This document shows, piece by piece, positions 9,978 through 18,376 of a DNA stretch of 48,068 nucleotides (positions are counted from its first letter, which is position 1; every line of letters starts with the position of its first letter). The stretch is taken from contig CAZEFK010000016.1 of NCBI GenBank assembly GCA_964511405.1, positions 1 to 48,068 of the forward strand, written 5' to 3'. The notes below the pieces were generated by a model. It was not told the origin of the DNA. It did no database searches and saw nothing but the letters and a program-made list of their open reading frames with translations. This DNA comes from CAZEFK01 sp964511405 (GTDB lineage Bacteria > Pseudomonadota > Alphaproteobacteria > Elsterales > Elsteraceae). The position numbers and the translations under genes were made by a program.

Positions 9978-11021
9978 TCAGATACGCGCCGGCCCGTCGG
10001 CCTCCGGCGCGCCACCCACGATGTCGCCCACCCGCTGGCGCAGCGCCTTGATGCCGGTCTCGACGTGCCGGCTCGGGTGGACGCGGTTGGTCAGCAGGGT
10101 CCAGGCCCGGCCGCGGCTGCGGTCGATCCATAGGCCGGTGCCCGTGAACCCGGTATGGCCGATGGTCCCGGTCGGGCAGGCATCGCCGCCGGACCAGCCG
10201 GGATGGCGGATCTCCCAGCCCAGGGCCCGGGTCGGGCCGGCCTGGGCGCACATGGCGTCCAGCGTCGCCCGGGCGAGCAGGCTGCCGTCGAGCACGGCCG
10301 CGGCGAAATCCAGGATCGCGTCGGCGTTGCCGAACAGTCCGGCATGGCCGGCCGCGCCGCCCAGCGCGAAGGCATTTTCGTCATGGACGACGCCGCGCAG
10401 CACCCGGCCGCGCCAGGTGCAGTGCTCGGTCGCCGCACAGTCGTCGGGGTCGGGGGCGAAGGTGAGGCCGGGGGGCAGCGGGTGGGCGGCGAGCGGCTGG
10501 CCGGTCAGGCGCTCGATGGCGATGCCCAGCAGGATGAAATTGATGTCGGAATAGACCGGCGGCCCGGACGTCCACACCCGCTGCAGCACGAAGGCCCGCA
10601 GAGTCGCCGAGTCCTGCCCATAGGTGTAGAGCGGTTCGACGGCCGGCAGATGGGTCTTGTGCGCCAGGCATTGGCGGAAGGTCAGCCGCCGCTCGGCGGC
10701 ATCCGGGTCGTACTGGCGCAGGTCCGGAATGGCGCGGACCAGCGGATCGTCCAGCCCGATCCGGCCGGCATCCGCCAGCCTCAGGATCGCCGGCGTGGTG
10801 ACGATGACCTTGGTCAGCGACGCCAGGTCGAACAGGGTCGCGCGGGCGACGGGCCGCGCCTCGGGCACCCGCTGTGCCGCCCCGGCCCAGCGCACGGCGC
10901 GACGGCCGCGGTCCAGGATGCCGAGCACGGCGGCCGGGATCTGCCCGGCCGCGACCGCCGCGGCGGCGGGCGCGAAGGCGGTGTCGGCAAGCCGGTCCAG
11001 GTCGTCTGCTGAGTTGGGCAT
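9978..11021 (-). CDS. Serine hydrolase, beta-lactamase class C / esterase family
   Basis: 347 residues from ATG 11021. The active-site motif SLTK is at residues 68-71 (FDLASLTKVIVTT), the second motif is YSD at 157-159 (PPVYSDINFILLG), and the third is HTGFTGTGLW near the C-terminus, replacing the KTG box. This is the COG1680 family of penicillin-recognising enzymes, which includes esterases, peptidases and class C beta-lactamases. The substrate cannot be read from the sequence. There is no signal peptide, so it is probably cytoplasmic, unlike true class C beta-lactamases. The start lies 1 bp after the stop of the PAS gene, suggesting one transcript. An in-frame ATG at 11060 would overlap the PAS gene by 38 bp and has no better ribosome site. 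Confidence 0.85.
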   Translation of the reverse strand: MPNSADDLDRLADTAFAPAAAAVAAGQIPAAVLGILDRGRRAVRWAGAAQRVPEARPVARATLFDLASLTKVIVTTPAILRLADAGRIGLDDPLVRAIPDLRQYDPDAAERRLTFRQCLAHKTHLPAVEPLYTYGQDSATLRAFVLQRVWTSGPPVYSDINFILLGIAIERLTGQPLAAHPLPPGLTFAPDPDDCAATEHCTWRGRVLRGVVHDENAFALGGAAGHAGLFGNADAILDFAAAVLDGSLLARATLDAMCAQAGPTRALGWEIRHPGWSGGDACPTGTIGHTGFTGTGLWIDRSRGRAWTLLTNRVHPSRHVETGIKALRQRVGDIVGGAPEADGPARI

Positions 11022-11022
11022 G

Positions 11023-11487
11023 TCACCGGTCGTCGGACGGAGGGGCCGGTGGATAGGCATAGACGGTCAGCAGCATGTCCACCGATTCGCCGTCGCGCGC
11101 GAGCGGGAAATGCACGCGCTGATAATAGACGTGGCCGCGGCCGGTCTGCAGCACCCAGCGCGCCGCGAAATCCGGCCGGCGCGTCAGGACCGCGGTCAGC
11201 ATGCCCTGATTGATGACCGCCGCGTCGGCCGGGCTGTGGGTTTCGTCGGAGGTCCGGCCGGTGCCGTCATAACCGACCGCTTGAACCTGCGCGGTCCCCC
11301 ACAGCCGGTAGCGGAACTGTGCGACGCCGGCGACCCAGGCCACGTCGATCAGATTGATGAAGGGCAGGTGCGGCTTGAGCTCGGCCGGGTCGACATGCTG
11401 GCGGCCGGGCAATCGTCCGGGCGGCGCCTTGGCGGCCAGGTAGTCCGCGACAGCGCAGAAGCGCGGATGCAGGGTCTCGAACGCCAT
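11023..11487 (-). CDS. PAS_5-type sensory domain protein
   Basis: 154 residues forming one compact domain. The pattern RFCAVADYLAAKAPPGRLPGRQHVDPAELKPHLPFINLIDV, then FRYRLWGTAQVQAVGYDGTGRTSDET, matches the stand-alone PAS proteins (PF07310 type) abundant in Rhodospirillales. These are thought to be sensory or regulatory, but ligands and partners are mostly unknown. No output domain is attached. It is the first gene of a minus-strand group with the serine hydrolase and the cytochrome/propeller fusion, and is divergent from the bcsB-like gene across about 200 bp. No clear ribosome site precedes the ATG. Confidence 0.75.
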   Translation of the reverse strand: MAFETLHPRFCAVADYLAAKAPPGRLPGRQHVDPAELKPHLPFINLIDVAWVAGVAQFRYRLWGTAQVQAVGYDGTGRTSDETHSPADAAVINQGMLTAVLTRRPDFAARWVLQTGRGHVYYQRVHFPLARDGESVDMLLTVYAYPPAPPSDDR

Positions 11488-11595
11488 GTCGGGGAAGGAT
11501 TATGATCGGTAGAGGTAAAAGGGAGCGTTGCCGCGGCATGCGCTGTTCGGTCGCGGCCCTCAGGCGTGCCCTGGGCCGGCCCGAATTCGGAATTT

Positions 11596-11614
11596 CATAT
11601 GGTTTTATGGAGAG
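11596..11614 (+). promoter_or_regulatory. AT-rich motif shared with 18357-18376
   Basis: CATATGGTTTTATGGAGAG lies 70 bp before the bcsB-like start codon. The same sequence with one extra C lies 52 bp before the aldo/keto reductase start. Both sites sit in divergent intergenic regions. In DNA this GC-rich a chance match of this length in A/T-rich sequence is unlikely, so a shared regulator site or promoter element is inferred. Confidence 0.4.
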
Positions 11615-11684
11615 TAGGTGCGGACGCCAACCCTGCGTTAAGGGTTGGACTGTTAACCATTCGCGCACCGAGGAACGGGGCGGC

Positions 11685-13916
11685 ATGCGGACAGGTCGGG
11701 CGATGGTGTGGCGGGCGGTGGCGGTGCTGGCCGTGATCCTCGGTGGGATCGGGGGCGGCATCGGCGCGGCGCAGGCGCAGGCGGTGTCTGCTGGCCAGCA
11801 GCATCACAGCTATGCCTTCCGCGACCTGGGCGCCGCCCAGGGCCTGAACTTCCGCACCACCGACATGACCATATCGGTGTTCTTCCAGATCCCGCGGTCG
11901 GAGGTGCCGACCGCAGCACACCTGCATCTGGGCTATGCCTGGTCGCCGGCGCTGATCACCGATCTCAGCCGGCTGGAGGTGTCGATCAACGACGAGCGGA
12001 TCCGAACCCTGCCACTGGTCGCCGGCATGGGCGCCGAAACCTGGGTCGACGTGCCGATCCCGCCCGAGGTGCTCCAGGACGCCAACCGCATCGGCTTCCG
12101 CTTCATCGGCCATTATCAGCGCAGCTGTGAGGACCCGCTGCATACGTCGCTGTGGGCGACGGTCAGCCCGCGCACCACCATCGAGCTCACCACCGACCGG
12201 CTGCCGCTGGCCAACGACTTGAGCCTGCTGCCGCGGCCGTTCTTCGACGATCATGACCCGGGCCCGGTGACCGTGCCCATGGTGCTGAGCGCCCAACCGT
12301 CCGATGCCATGCTGGAGAGCGCCGGCATCGTCGCGTCCTGGTTCGGGGCGCTGGGCGCCTATCGCGCCGCCCATTTCCCGGTAACCCAGGGCGGCTTGCC
12401 GGCCGGCAACGCCGTCGCGTTCGTGCTGGCCAACGATCCGCCGCCGGGCGTGCCGATCCCGCCGATCAGCGGTCCGACCATCGCGGAGGTCGCCAACCCC
12501 GCCGATCCGGCATCGAAGCTGCTGCTGGTGATGGGCCGCGATGCCGAGGAGCTGAAGGCCGCGGCGACCGGGCTGGTCCTGAGCAACGCGGTGTTGGCCG
12601 GGGATGTCGTGGGTATCGCGCCGGTGGCGCTACCGCGGCGCAAGCCCTATGACGCGTCGCGCTGGGTGTCGACCGACCACCCGATCAAGTTCGGCCAGAT
12701 CGTCCGGCCCGAAGGCCTGCGGACCGAGGGCTTCCTGGGCAGCGTCAATGTCGGGTTCCGCAGCGCGCCCGACCTGTTCCTGTGGCGCGATCAGGGCGTG
12801 CCGCTGACCTTGCGCTACCGGCCGCCCCAGGGCGATTGGATCGACTGGCGGGCGGCGCGCGTCGACCTCGCGCTCAACGGCGCCTTCATCAAGGCCCAGC
12901 CGCTGCTTGCGGGCAGCTGGATCCCGGGCTGGCTGCAGCCGACGGCATCGAGGGTCGGCATCGGCACGCCTGAGGACGAGATCGACGCTGCGGTGCCGCC
13001 GGTCTATTTCGGCGGCCAGAACCGGCTCGAGGCGCTGTTCGATATCGTGCCGCGCAAGGTCGGCAACTGCCGGGACGTGCTGCACACCGGGGTCGGCGTC
13101 ACCGTCGACCCGGCGTCGACCATCGACCTCTCGAACGTGGCCCACTATGCGGTGCTGCCGGAGATCGGCTACTTCGCCAGCGCCGCGTTCCCGTTCACCC
13201 GCATGGCCGACCTGTCGGAAACCGGGGTGGTGCTGGGTGACCAGCCGAGCCCCCAGGAGATTTCGGTCTATCTGACGGCGATGGCCATGGCCGGCGCCTC
13301 GACCGGGGATGCCGCGCTCAAGGTCCGGGTCGTACGCTCGCGCGAGGTCGACCAGTTGACCGACCGCGACCTGCTGGTGATCGGCCTCTACGACCGCCAT
13401 CCCTTCCTGGACCAGCTGGGTGACACCGCACCGGTGCAGGCTCAGCGCGGGCAGATCGTGCTGACCCGGCCGGTGGGGCAGGAGCAGCCCTCGATCATGG
13501 CCCGGCTGGCCGACAGCCGGAGCCCGCCGCCGGTGGTTCCGGTCTCGGCCATCAGCGGCAACGCCATGGCGGCGCTGTTCCAGATCGAATCACCGCTGGC
13601 GCGGCGTCGCAACCTGGTCGCGATCGCTGCGACCACGCCGGCGGCGCTGGCGCCAGTGCTCCAGGCCCTGACCAGCTCCGACCGCCTGGGTCAGCTGCAT
13701 GGCGGCGTGGCCCTGTTCGCGGCCGACAGCCTGACGGTCTATCCCCCGGATCGCACCTACATCAACGGCCGCCTGCCCTGGCTGGCCTGGCTGCGCTGGA
13801 CCCTGTCCGGGCACTGGCTCGAGGCCATCGCCGGGTCGCTGCTGTTCCTGCTGGTCGTGGCCGTGCCGGCGGCACGCACCATCCGCCGGCTGTGGGTCAA
13901 CCGGAAGCAGATCTAA
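11685..13916 (+). CDS. bcsB: BcsB-like cellulose synthase periplasmic subunit, orphan
   Basis: 743 residues from ATG 11685 (AGGA 11 bases upstream); the frame opens at 11502 but the preceding part has no signal peptide. Signal peptide MVWRAVAVLAVILGGIGGG...AQAQA, a large periplasmic region with alternating carbohydrate-binding and flavodoxin-like segments as in BcsB (WVDVPIPPEVLQDANRIGFRF, SLLPRPFFDDHD, GFLGSVNVGFRSAPDLFLW, FGGQNRLEALFDIVPRK), and one C-terminal membrane helix (LEAIAGSLLFLLVVAVPA) followed by basic residues. BcsB partners BcsA to move cellulose across the inner membrane. No bcsA, bcsC or bcsZ is nearby: the next genes are on the other strand. Its stop overlaps the convergent EI24 gene by 4 bases. 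Confidence 0.82.
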   Translation: MRTGRAMVWRAVAVLAVILGGIGGGIGAAQAQAVSAGQQHHSYAFRDLGAAQGLNFRTTDMTISVFFQIPRSEVPTAAHLHLGYAWSPALITDLSRLEVSINDERIRTLPLVAGMGAETWVDVPIPPEVLQDANRIGFRFIGHYQRSCEDPLHTSLWATVSPRTTIELTTDRLPLANDLSLLPRPFFDDHDPGPVTVPMVLSAQPSDAMLESAGIVASWFGALGAYRAAHFPVTQGGLPAGNAVAFVLANDPPPGVPIPPISGPTIAEVANPADPASKLLLVMGRDAEELKAAATGLVLSNAVLAGDVVGIAPVALPRRKPYDASRWVSTDHPIKFGQIVRPEGLRTEGFLGSVNVGFRSAPDLFLWRDQGVPLTLRYRPPQGDWIDWRAARVDLALNGAFIKAQPLLAGSWIPGWLQPTASRVGIGTPEDEIDAAVPPVYFGGQNRLEALFDIVPRKVGNCRDVLHTGVGVTVDPASTIDLSNVAHYAVLPEIGYFASAAFPFTRMADLSETGVVLGDQPSPQEISVYLTAMAMAGASTGDAALKVRVVRSREVDQLTDRDLLVIGLYDRHPFLDQLGDTAPVQAQRGQIVLTRPVGQEQPSIMARLADSRSPPPVVPVSAISGNAMAALFQIESPLARRRNLVAIAATTPAALAPVLQALTSSDRLGQLHGGVALFAADSLTVYPPDRTYINGRLPWLAWLRWTLSGHWLEAIAGSLLFLLVVAVPAARTIRRLWVNRKQI

Positions 13917-14584
13917 CGCGCGCGGGCCACGCCTTCCAGCAGGTGCACCATCGCCGCGGTCGCCAGCACCGGGGTCAGGAGATTGGCGAGCGGCACATAG
14001 GCGAGCAGCGACAGGAGGCAGCCGGCCAGCCATACCGGGCCGGCATGGGCGCGTCGGAGGGCCGCGGCGTCGCCCGCAGGCAGGCGGCGCAAGGCGACCG
14101 CCTGGAACATGCCGGTGCCCAGCAGCCAGCCATTGAGCGCCAGGGTCAGCGCCAGGCTGATGCCGGGCAGGATCCAATGCACCGGCAGCGCCGCCAGGTT
14201 GAGGACCACCCCGATCACCGCCAGCCGCAGCCCGAGGCCCAGTCCGGCCAGCAGCGTCAGGCTGCGTCCGGGCGGCGGGTAGTGCGCGCGCTCCACCGCA
14301 CTGGCGACCTGGTCGGTCAGGCTGCCGGCGATCACTGCGATCAGCACCGGAAAGCACAGCCAGGCGAGGGCCACGCCGCCCGCCGTGCCGAGCGCCTGGA
14401 TCGCGTGGTCGAGCCAGGCAATGCCGGACACCGCGACCTGCGCCAGCAGCCAGCCGAGCACAGCGGCGCCGGCCAGGAAGATCAGGACGGCGCCGAGCAC
14501 CGACCACAGGAGCACGGTCCGCACGCCGGGCAGCGCCAGGTCGCCGAGTGCCGACAGGCAGGCGCGCAGCGCGGGGCCGATCAT
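13913..14584 (-). CDS. EI24-domain membrane protein
   Basis: 223 residues, strongly hydrophobic, with about five to six membrane segments (WSVLGAVLIFLAGAAVLGWLL; GGVALAWLCFPVLIAVIAGSL; LTLLAGLGLGLRLAVIGVVLNLAALPV; ISLALTLALNGWLLGTGMFQAVALR; CLLSLLAYVPLANLLTPVLATAAMVHLL). The pattern, including LNGWLLGTGMFQAVALRR, fits the EI24/CysZ-like family (PF07264). In enterobacteria CysZ takes up sulfate; in alphaproteobacteria these proteins are uncharacterised and there is no sulfur gene here. It lies 72 bp downstream of the GT4 gene on the same strand, with a hairpin between. Confidence 0.8.
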   Translation of the reverse strand: MIGPALRACLSALGDLALPGVRTVLLWSVLGAVLIFLAGAAVLGWLLAQVAVSGIAWLDHAIQALGTAGGVALAWLCFPVLIAVIAGSLTDQVASAVERAHYPPPGRSLTLLAGLGLGLRLAVIGVVLNLAALPVHWILPGISLALTLALNGWLLGTGMFQAVALRRLPAGDAAALRRAHAGPVWLAGCLLSLLAYVPLANLLTPVLATAAMVHLLEGVARAR

Positions 14585-14604
14585 GGCCGCGCTGATTTCG
14601 GTGC

Positions 14605-14627
14605 GTTTCCCGCGCCACTCGGGAAAC
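14605..14627 (-). terminator. Hairpin between GT4 gene and EI24 gene
   Basis: GTTTCCC (14605-14611) and GGGAAAC (14621-14627) form a perfect 7-bp stem with a 9-base loop, 30 bases after the GT4 stop and 20 bases before the EI24 start. There is no clear U-run, so it may be a terminator, attenuator or RNA end. Confidence 0.4.
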
Positions 14628-14656
14628 CGTCAAGCAAGCAAAGCATGGCGCGGAGC

Positions 14657-16354
14657 TTAGGGCGGGCCGTCTCCGGGCGACAAGCCGGAGTCCCCGGGGC
14701 CGGACTCCCAGCGAGCAAGCCCCATCTTGGCCAGCCAGCCCAGGGTCAGCCAGCCGGCATGGCGGTCAGCCGGCGGCAGGGCGGCGAGCAGCCGGCCGAT
14801 CGGGGCCGGGCCGCCGGCGGCCAGATCGAGCAGGCGGTCGAAGGCGGCGCCGTCGAGCAGCAGGCCCGGCATCGGGGCCGCCACGGCCAAGCGGCGCAGC
14901 TCGGCTGCGCGGCCGGCCGCATCGGGCGCCAGCGCCAGCACGCAGTCGGCGTCCAGGATCCGGCTGGGGAAGTGGTCGAACTGGCGATAGGGGTCCATCG
15001 CCAGCGGCCTCGGCGGCCGGCCCGGCGCGAGCGGCGCGGCTTCGGGGGCGGATCGCCGCCGCTCGGCCAGCTCCGCCCACAGGTCCTGGTAGCGGCCGAC
15101 GATCACGCGCCAGTCGAACGTCTCTCTTGCTCGACGCCGGCCGGTTTCGCCCATGCGCCGGCGCAGGTCGGGGGCTTCGATCAGCCGGACCAGGGCGCTG
15201 GTCAAGGCGTCGACGTCGACCGCCGTAGCCTGGCTGGCGGCGCCGCAGAAGCCGTCATGGCCGAGGCAGGCGGCGGCATGCAGCAGCGCCAGCGGCTCGC
15301 CCAGCCCGGGCGGCGGGGCCGACGTCGGCACGCGGATGCCGTCGAGGCCGTCGCGGACGCTGTCGCGGTAGCCGTCCCAGTCGCTGACCACCGCGGGCAG
15401 GCCGGCGGCCATGGCCTCGACCGGCGTCAGGCCGAAGCTCTCCTGCACGTTGTCGGCGCAGGACAGGAAGATGTCGGCGGCGAACCAGGCGGCGCGGCTC
15501 TCCGCCCGGCGGCCGTCCAGGACCTGGCGGGGCACGCCGGGCGCCACGGCGGCCGCCGCCTCGATGAACGCAGCCTCGACCGCCGCCGAGGGGGCCCAGC
15601 CACACTCGATCAAGCGCAGGCGCCGCCCGGTCCTTTCGGCCGCGCGCGCCGCGGCCAGGTACATCGGCAGCGGATTGGCCTTCTCCAGCGGATCCAGCCG
15701 GCCGACATAGAGCAAGGCAACCTCGTCGTCGGCCAGGGCCAGGCGCGCCCGCTCGCGGGCCCGCACCGCGGCCGGGTCGGGCGGCGCGAAGGCCTGGCTG
15801 TCGACGCCCAGCGGGATCACCGGGAGCTGCAGCCGCGGCGCGACCGGCGCTCCGAACAGGCCCGCGAGGTAGTCGGCATGGTCGTCCAGCAGCCGCAGCA
15901 CGGCGGCGCGGCTGGCCTGGCTGGTGCAGATCAGGGCGTCCCAGGCCTGGACCGGGGCCGTCAGCAGCCCGCCGATCGCCTCGGCTGCCCGCAGCTCCGA
16001 CAGGGTGTGGGTGACCCCGACCAGCGACACGGTCCGCTGACCGGCGCCGCGGCGCAGCCAGGCCAGCTGGCCGATGTCGGGGCCCGGGCGCAGCAGCGTG
16101 CCGATCTCGGCCAGGGTGCCGATCTCGCTCAGCAGGACGCCGTCGGCACCGGCCCCGGGCGCGGCGTCGGCCGCGAAGCGCCGGAAGGCGGCGATCTCGG
16201 CGGCGCTGGTGGCGGCGCAGCGATAGGCGCGGGCGCCGCCATGGCGCAGATATCCCGCCAGGAACCCGTGCGAGGCCGCGTGCCGCCCGTAGATCGGGCC
16301 GCTGAGGTCGAAATTGGCGGCCGCGAAGACGATCGCGGCCTGCGCCGCGGTCAT
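14657..16354 (-). CDS. GT4-family glycosyltransferase
   Basis: 565 residues from ATG 16354, which overlaps the cupin stop as ATGA, so translation is probably coupled. The central part is a GT-B retaining fold: VALLYVGRLDPLEKANPLPMYLAAARA (donor-domain start), then FLSCADNVQESFGLTPVEAMAAGLPAVVSDWDGYRDSVRDG, the E-x7-E signature of GT4. The N-terminal acceptor domain (ANFDLSGPIYGRHAASHG, VTHTLSELRAAEAIGGLL, ALICTSQASRAAV) is also visible. The C-terminal ~130 residues after FDWRVIVGRYQDLW are an extension without a recognised domain. Sugar and acceptor are unknown; neighbouring surface genes suggest an exopolysaccharide or glycoprotein role. An upstream in-frame extension to 16603 overlaps the cupin gene and is rejected. 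Confidence 0.85.
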   Translation of the reverse strand: MTAAQAAIVFAAANFDLSGPIYGRHAASHGFLAGYLRHGGARAYRCAATSAAEIAAFRRFAADAAPGAGADGVLLSEIGTLAEIGTLLRPGPDIGQLAWLRRGAGQRTVSLVGVTHTLSELRAAEAIGGLLTAPVQAWDALICTSQASRAAVLRLLDDHADYLAGLFGAPVAPRLQLPVIPLGVDSQAFAPPDPAAVRARERARLALADDEVALLYVGRLDPLEKANPLPMYLAAARAAERTGRRLRLIECGWAPSAAVEAAFIEAAAAVAPGVPRQVLDGRRAESRAAWFAADIFLSCADNVQESFGLTPVEAMAAGLPAVVSDWDGYRDSVRDGLDGIRVPTSAPPPGLGEPLALLHAAACLGHDGFCGAASQATAVDVDALTSALVRLIEAPDLRRRMGETGRRRARETFDWRVIVGRYQDLWAELAERRRSAPEAAPLAPGRPPRPLAMDPYRQFDHFPSRILDADCVLALAPDAAGRAAELRRLAVAAPMPGLLLDGAAFDRLLDLAAGGPAPIGRLLAALPPADRHAGWLTLGWLAKMGLARWESGPGDSGLSPGDGPP

Positions 16355-16839
16355 CGGTCGGGCTTGCCGTCGTGCGGGCCGAGCGGGCGCTGCGGCGCGT
16401 CCTCCCACCAGTCGGTCCGGTAGGGCTTTTGCCACAGGTCGACCGGATAGACGATCCGGGCGTCCGGCCGGTCGCGGTCGCCGACGACGATCAGCCGCAC
16501 CTCGGCCTCGGTGTTGTTGAGGAAGGTGTGGGCGATGCCGGTGCCGGCCGGAAAGCCGACGCCGTCGCCGGGGGCGAGGCGGTGCAGGTGGCCGTCGATC
16601 CACACATCAGGCGTGCCCTCGACCACGAACACGAACTCCTCCTCGGCCGATTCGGCGTGGGGCAGCGACGTCCGGCGGCCCGGCGGCAGGCGCACATGGT
16701 GGATGCCGATGCGCTGCAGCCCGAAGACCCGGCCGAACGGAGCGCCGAACCCGAACCGCTCGTCGGAGCCCTTGTAGCCGACCTTGTCGGGCGTCTCGAT
16801 CTCGGTGAAGTGGCGGATGACGTCCGGGCGTGTGGTCAT
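16351..16839 (-). CDS. Cupin-domain protein
   Basis: 162 residues, with a good AGGAGGA-like site 7 bases before the ATG (CGGAGGATCCC). The cupin motif 1 reads LPHAESAEEEFVFVVEGTPDVWIDG and motif 2 reads GVGFPAGTGIAHTFLNN; between them DGHLHRLAPGD. His and Glu residues of motif 1 and the His of motif 2 could bind a metal. The C-terminus has a Trp-rich tail (DLWQKPYRTDWWEDAP). Family members include sugar epimerases, dioxygenases and binding proteins, and I cannot choose among them. The gene is coupled by a 4-base overlap to the GT4 gene, so a sugar-related role is a reasonable guess. Confidence 0.82.
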   Translation of the reverse strand: MTTRPDVIRHFTEIETPDKVGYKGSDERFGFGAPFGRVFGLQRIGIHHVRLPPGRRTSLPHAESAEEEFVFVVEGTPDVWIDGHLHRLAPGDGVGFPAGTGIAHTFLNNTEAEVRLIVVGDRDRPDARIVYPVDLWQKPYRTDWWEDAPQRPLGPHDGKPDR

Positions 16840-16893
16840 GGGATCCTCCGTCTGGCAATCGCAGCCGGAGTATGCCCCCTGTCGGGTGGCCGG

Positions 16894-18300
16894 TCAGCCG
16901 AGCCGGCGGCCCTCGGCCTGGCCGAACGCCAGATAGTGCACCAGCGGGTTCACGCCGGCGGCGGCGACGTCGGGATTGGCCGTCAGGTAGTGGGTCGGGC
17001 TGAAGCCCGCCGAGGCGGCGCGGCCTTCCCGCCAGCCGAACTGCATGAAGTGCTGCAGCGGATCGATGCCGGCGGCCGCGACATCGGGGTTGTTCGCCTC
17101 GTAATAGGCGGTGTTGAACACGGCGTTGGGGTTGCGGCCTTCGCGCCAGCCGAACTGCATGAAATGCTGCAGCGGATCGACGCCGGCCGCCGCGACGTCG
17201 GGGTTGGCCTTGAGATAGTAGGCAGTGTTGAAGCCCGGGGCGTCGAGTGTCGTCTCGGCGGTCTGGGCCGGCCTCGCCAGCACGGCGCCGGGCGCCGATC
17301 CGATGGCGGTCGATCCGACGGCGGTCGGCCCGATGGCGGTCGGCCCGATGGCGGTCGGCCCGATGGCGATCGGCCCGATGGTGATCGGCGTGGTGTCGAG
17401 GCCGGGGGCGGCGGCCAGCATGGTGGTCGCAACCTGGGTCGCGGGGCCCTGGACGATGCGGGCGGCGGCCAGGCCCGCGACCTGGTCGTCGGCGAGGCTG
17501 GCGGTGACCGTGGTGGCGTTCACCACGCCGGTCGCATAGGACACCGGCAGGTCGTTGATGAAGGTCGTGCCGCTGATCGACAGGCTGCCGCTTGCGGGCG
17601 CGCCGCCCTCCTCGCCGTAGCTGACCATGATCGGGTTCTGGGTGTTCGGACCTTGCTCGATCACGTCGTTGCGGAGGATGCCGATGCCGCCGTTGGGCAG
17701 GTCGACGCTGTAACTGGCGGTGCCGGCCTGGTCCTGGATCCGGCTGTTCGTGATGGTGGTGCTGGCGGCTCGGCTCTTGACCTCGTGGCCGACCACGGCG
17801 TCGTGGATATAGCTGCCGTCGATGGTCAGGCTCGCCACGCCGTTGACGTAGATGTTGTGGGTGTAGCCGTCGCCGGCGCCGTTGGCGGCGAATTCCGAGC
17901 GGGTGATGGTGATGGTGCCGCCGGGGTCGGAGTTGGCCAGCAGTCCGTCCTGGTTGCCGTGGATCGAATCGGAGTCGAGGACGAGCGTTCCGCCCTCGTA
18001 GCGGATGCCGGCGCCGTTGCCGTCGGACACGGCCACGCCGGAGATGTCGAAGCCGCGGATGGTGACGCTGACCCCGGCGCCGCCTTCGTCGATGATCCCC
18101 TTGCCGTTGCCGGGCTCACGCGTGGCCACCAACCGGACCGGCCCGCCGACCGACTGCAGCGTCAGGCTGTGCCGGATGTTCAGGACGTCGTCGGTATAGG
18201 TTCCCGCCAGGACGTCGATGACGTCGCCATCGGCCGACGCTGCCACAGCCGATGCAATCGTCGCGTAGGTCTGCCCAGGTCCGACGGTGAGGGTCGACAT
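16894..18300 (-). CDS. Beta-helix surface protein with C-terminal NPDV repeats
   Basis: 468 residues. Residues ~1-290 form a right-handed parallel beta-helix of pectate-lyase type: TVGPGQTYATIASAVAASADGDVIDVLAGTY, then units such as VSVTIRGFDISG, GTLVLDSDSIHGNQDGLLAN, GTITITRSEFAANGAG, ASLTIDGSYIHDA, TTITNSRIQDQ. A linker (~340-375) contains six pentapeptides of type TAIGP. The C-terminus (~385-468) carries three ~45-residue repeats YYLKANPDVAAAGVDPLQHF...GWREGR, the same kind as in the adhesin at 2639. There is no signal peptide. Catalytic residues cannot be assigned; a binding or scaffolding role is equally likely. Divergent from the aldo/keto reductase. Confidence 0.82.
   Translation of the reverse strand: MSTLTVGPGQTYATIASAVAASADGDVIDVLAGTYTDDVLNIRHSLTLQSVGGPVRLVATREPGNGKGIIDEGGAGVSVTIRGFDISGVAVSDGNGAGIRYEGGTLVLDSDSIHGNQDGLLANSDPGGTITITRSEFAANGAGDGYTHNIYVNGVASLTIDGSYIHDAVVGHEVKSRAASTTITNSRIQDQAGTASYSVDLPNGGIGILRNDVIEQGPNTQNPIMVSYGEEGGAPASGSLSISGTTFINDLPVSYATGVVNATTVTASLADDQVAGLAAARIVQGPATQVATTMLAAAPGLDTTPITIGPIAIGPTAIGPTAIGPTAVGSTAIGSAPGAVLARPAQTAETTLDAPGFNTAYYLKANPDVAAAGVDPLQHFMQFGWREGRNPNAVFNTAYYEANNPDVAAAGIDPLQHFMQFGWREGRAASAGFSPTHYLTANPDVAAAGVNPLVHYLAFGQAEGRRLG
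17301..17390 (-). repeat. Six 15-bp tandem units in the beta-helix linker
   Basis: Six consecutive 15-bp units (consensus on plus strand CGATGGCGGTCGGCC) encode pentapeptides TAIGP/IAIGP/TAVGS on the minus strand. Units 3 and 4 are identical; the others differ by one to three bases. In-frame length means copy changes would only alter linker length. Confidence 0.9.
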
Positions 18301-18356
18301 CGATGCGTTTCCTGTACGAGGCGGTGCAGGAGTGCATCAAATGTCTGATTGGTTAA

Positions 18357-18376
18357 CATATGGTTTTACTGGAGAG
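18357..18376 (+). promoter_or_regulatory. AT-rich motif shared with 11596-11614
   Basis: CATATGGTTTTACTGGAGAG; identical to the site upstream of the bcsB-like gene except for one inserted C. It lies between the beta-helix gene (minus) and the aldo/keto reductase (plus), so it could act on either. Confidence 0.4.

Noticed and set aside
9946..10251. Upstream extension of the cytochrome/propeller frame
   Set aside because: Lies inside the serine hydrolase gene, and the ATG at 9945 has both ribosome site and signal peptide.
13892..16423. 843-codon plus-strand frame
   Set aside because: Antisense shadow of the EI24 and GT4 genes; Gln/Arg/Gly-rich composition with no motif.
17301..17390. Regular short repeats as a CRISPR array
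   Set aside because: Contiguous 15-bp units with no spacers, in frame within a coding linker.
16372..18348. 658-codon plus-strand frame
   Set aside because: Antisense shadow of the cupin and beta-helix genes; its repeats mirror those of the real gene.
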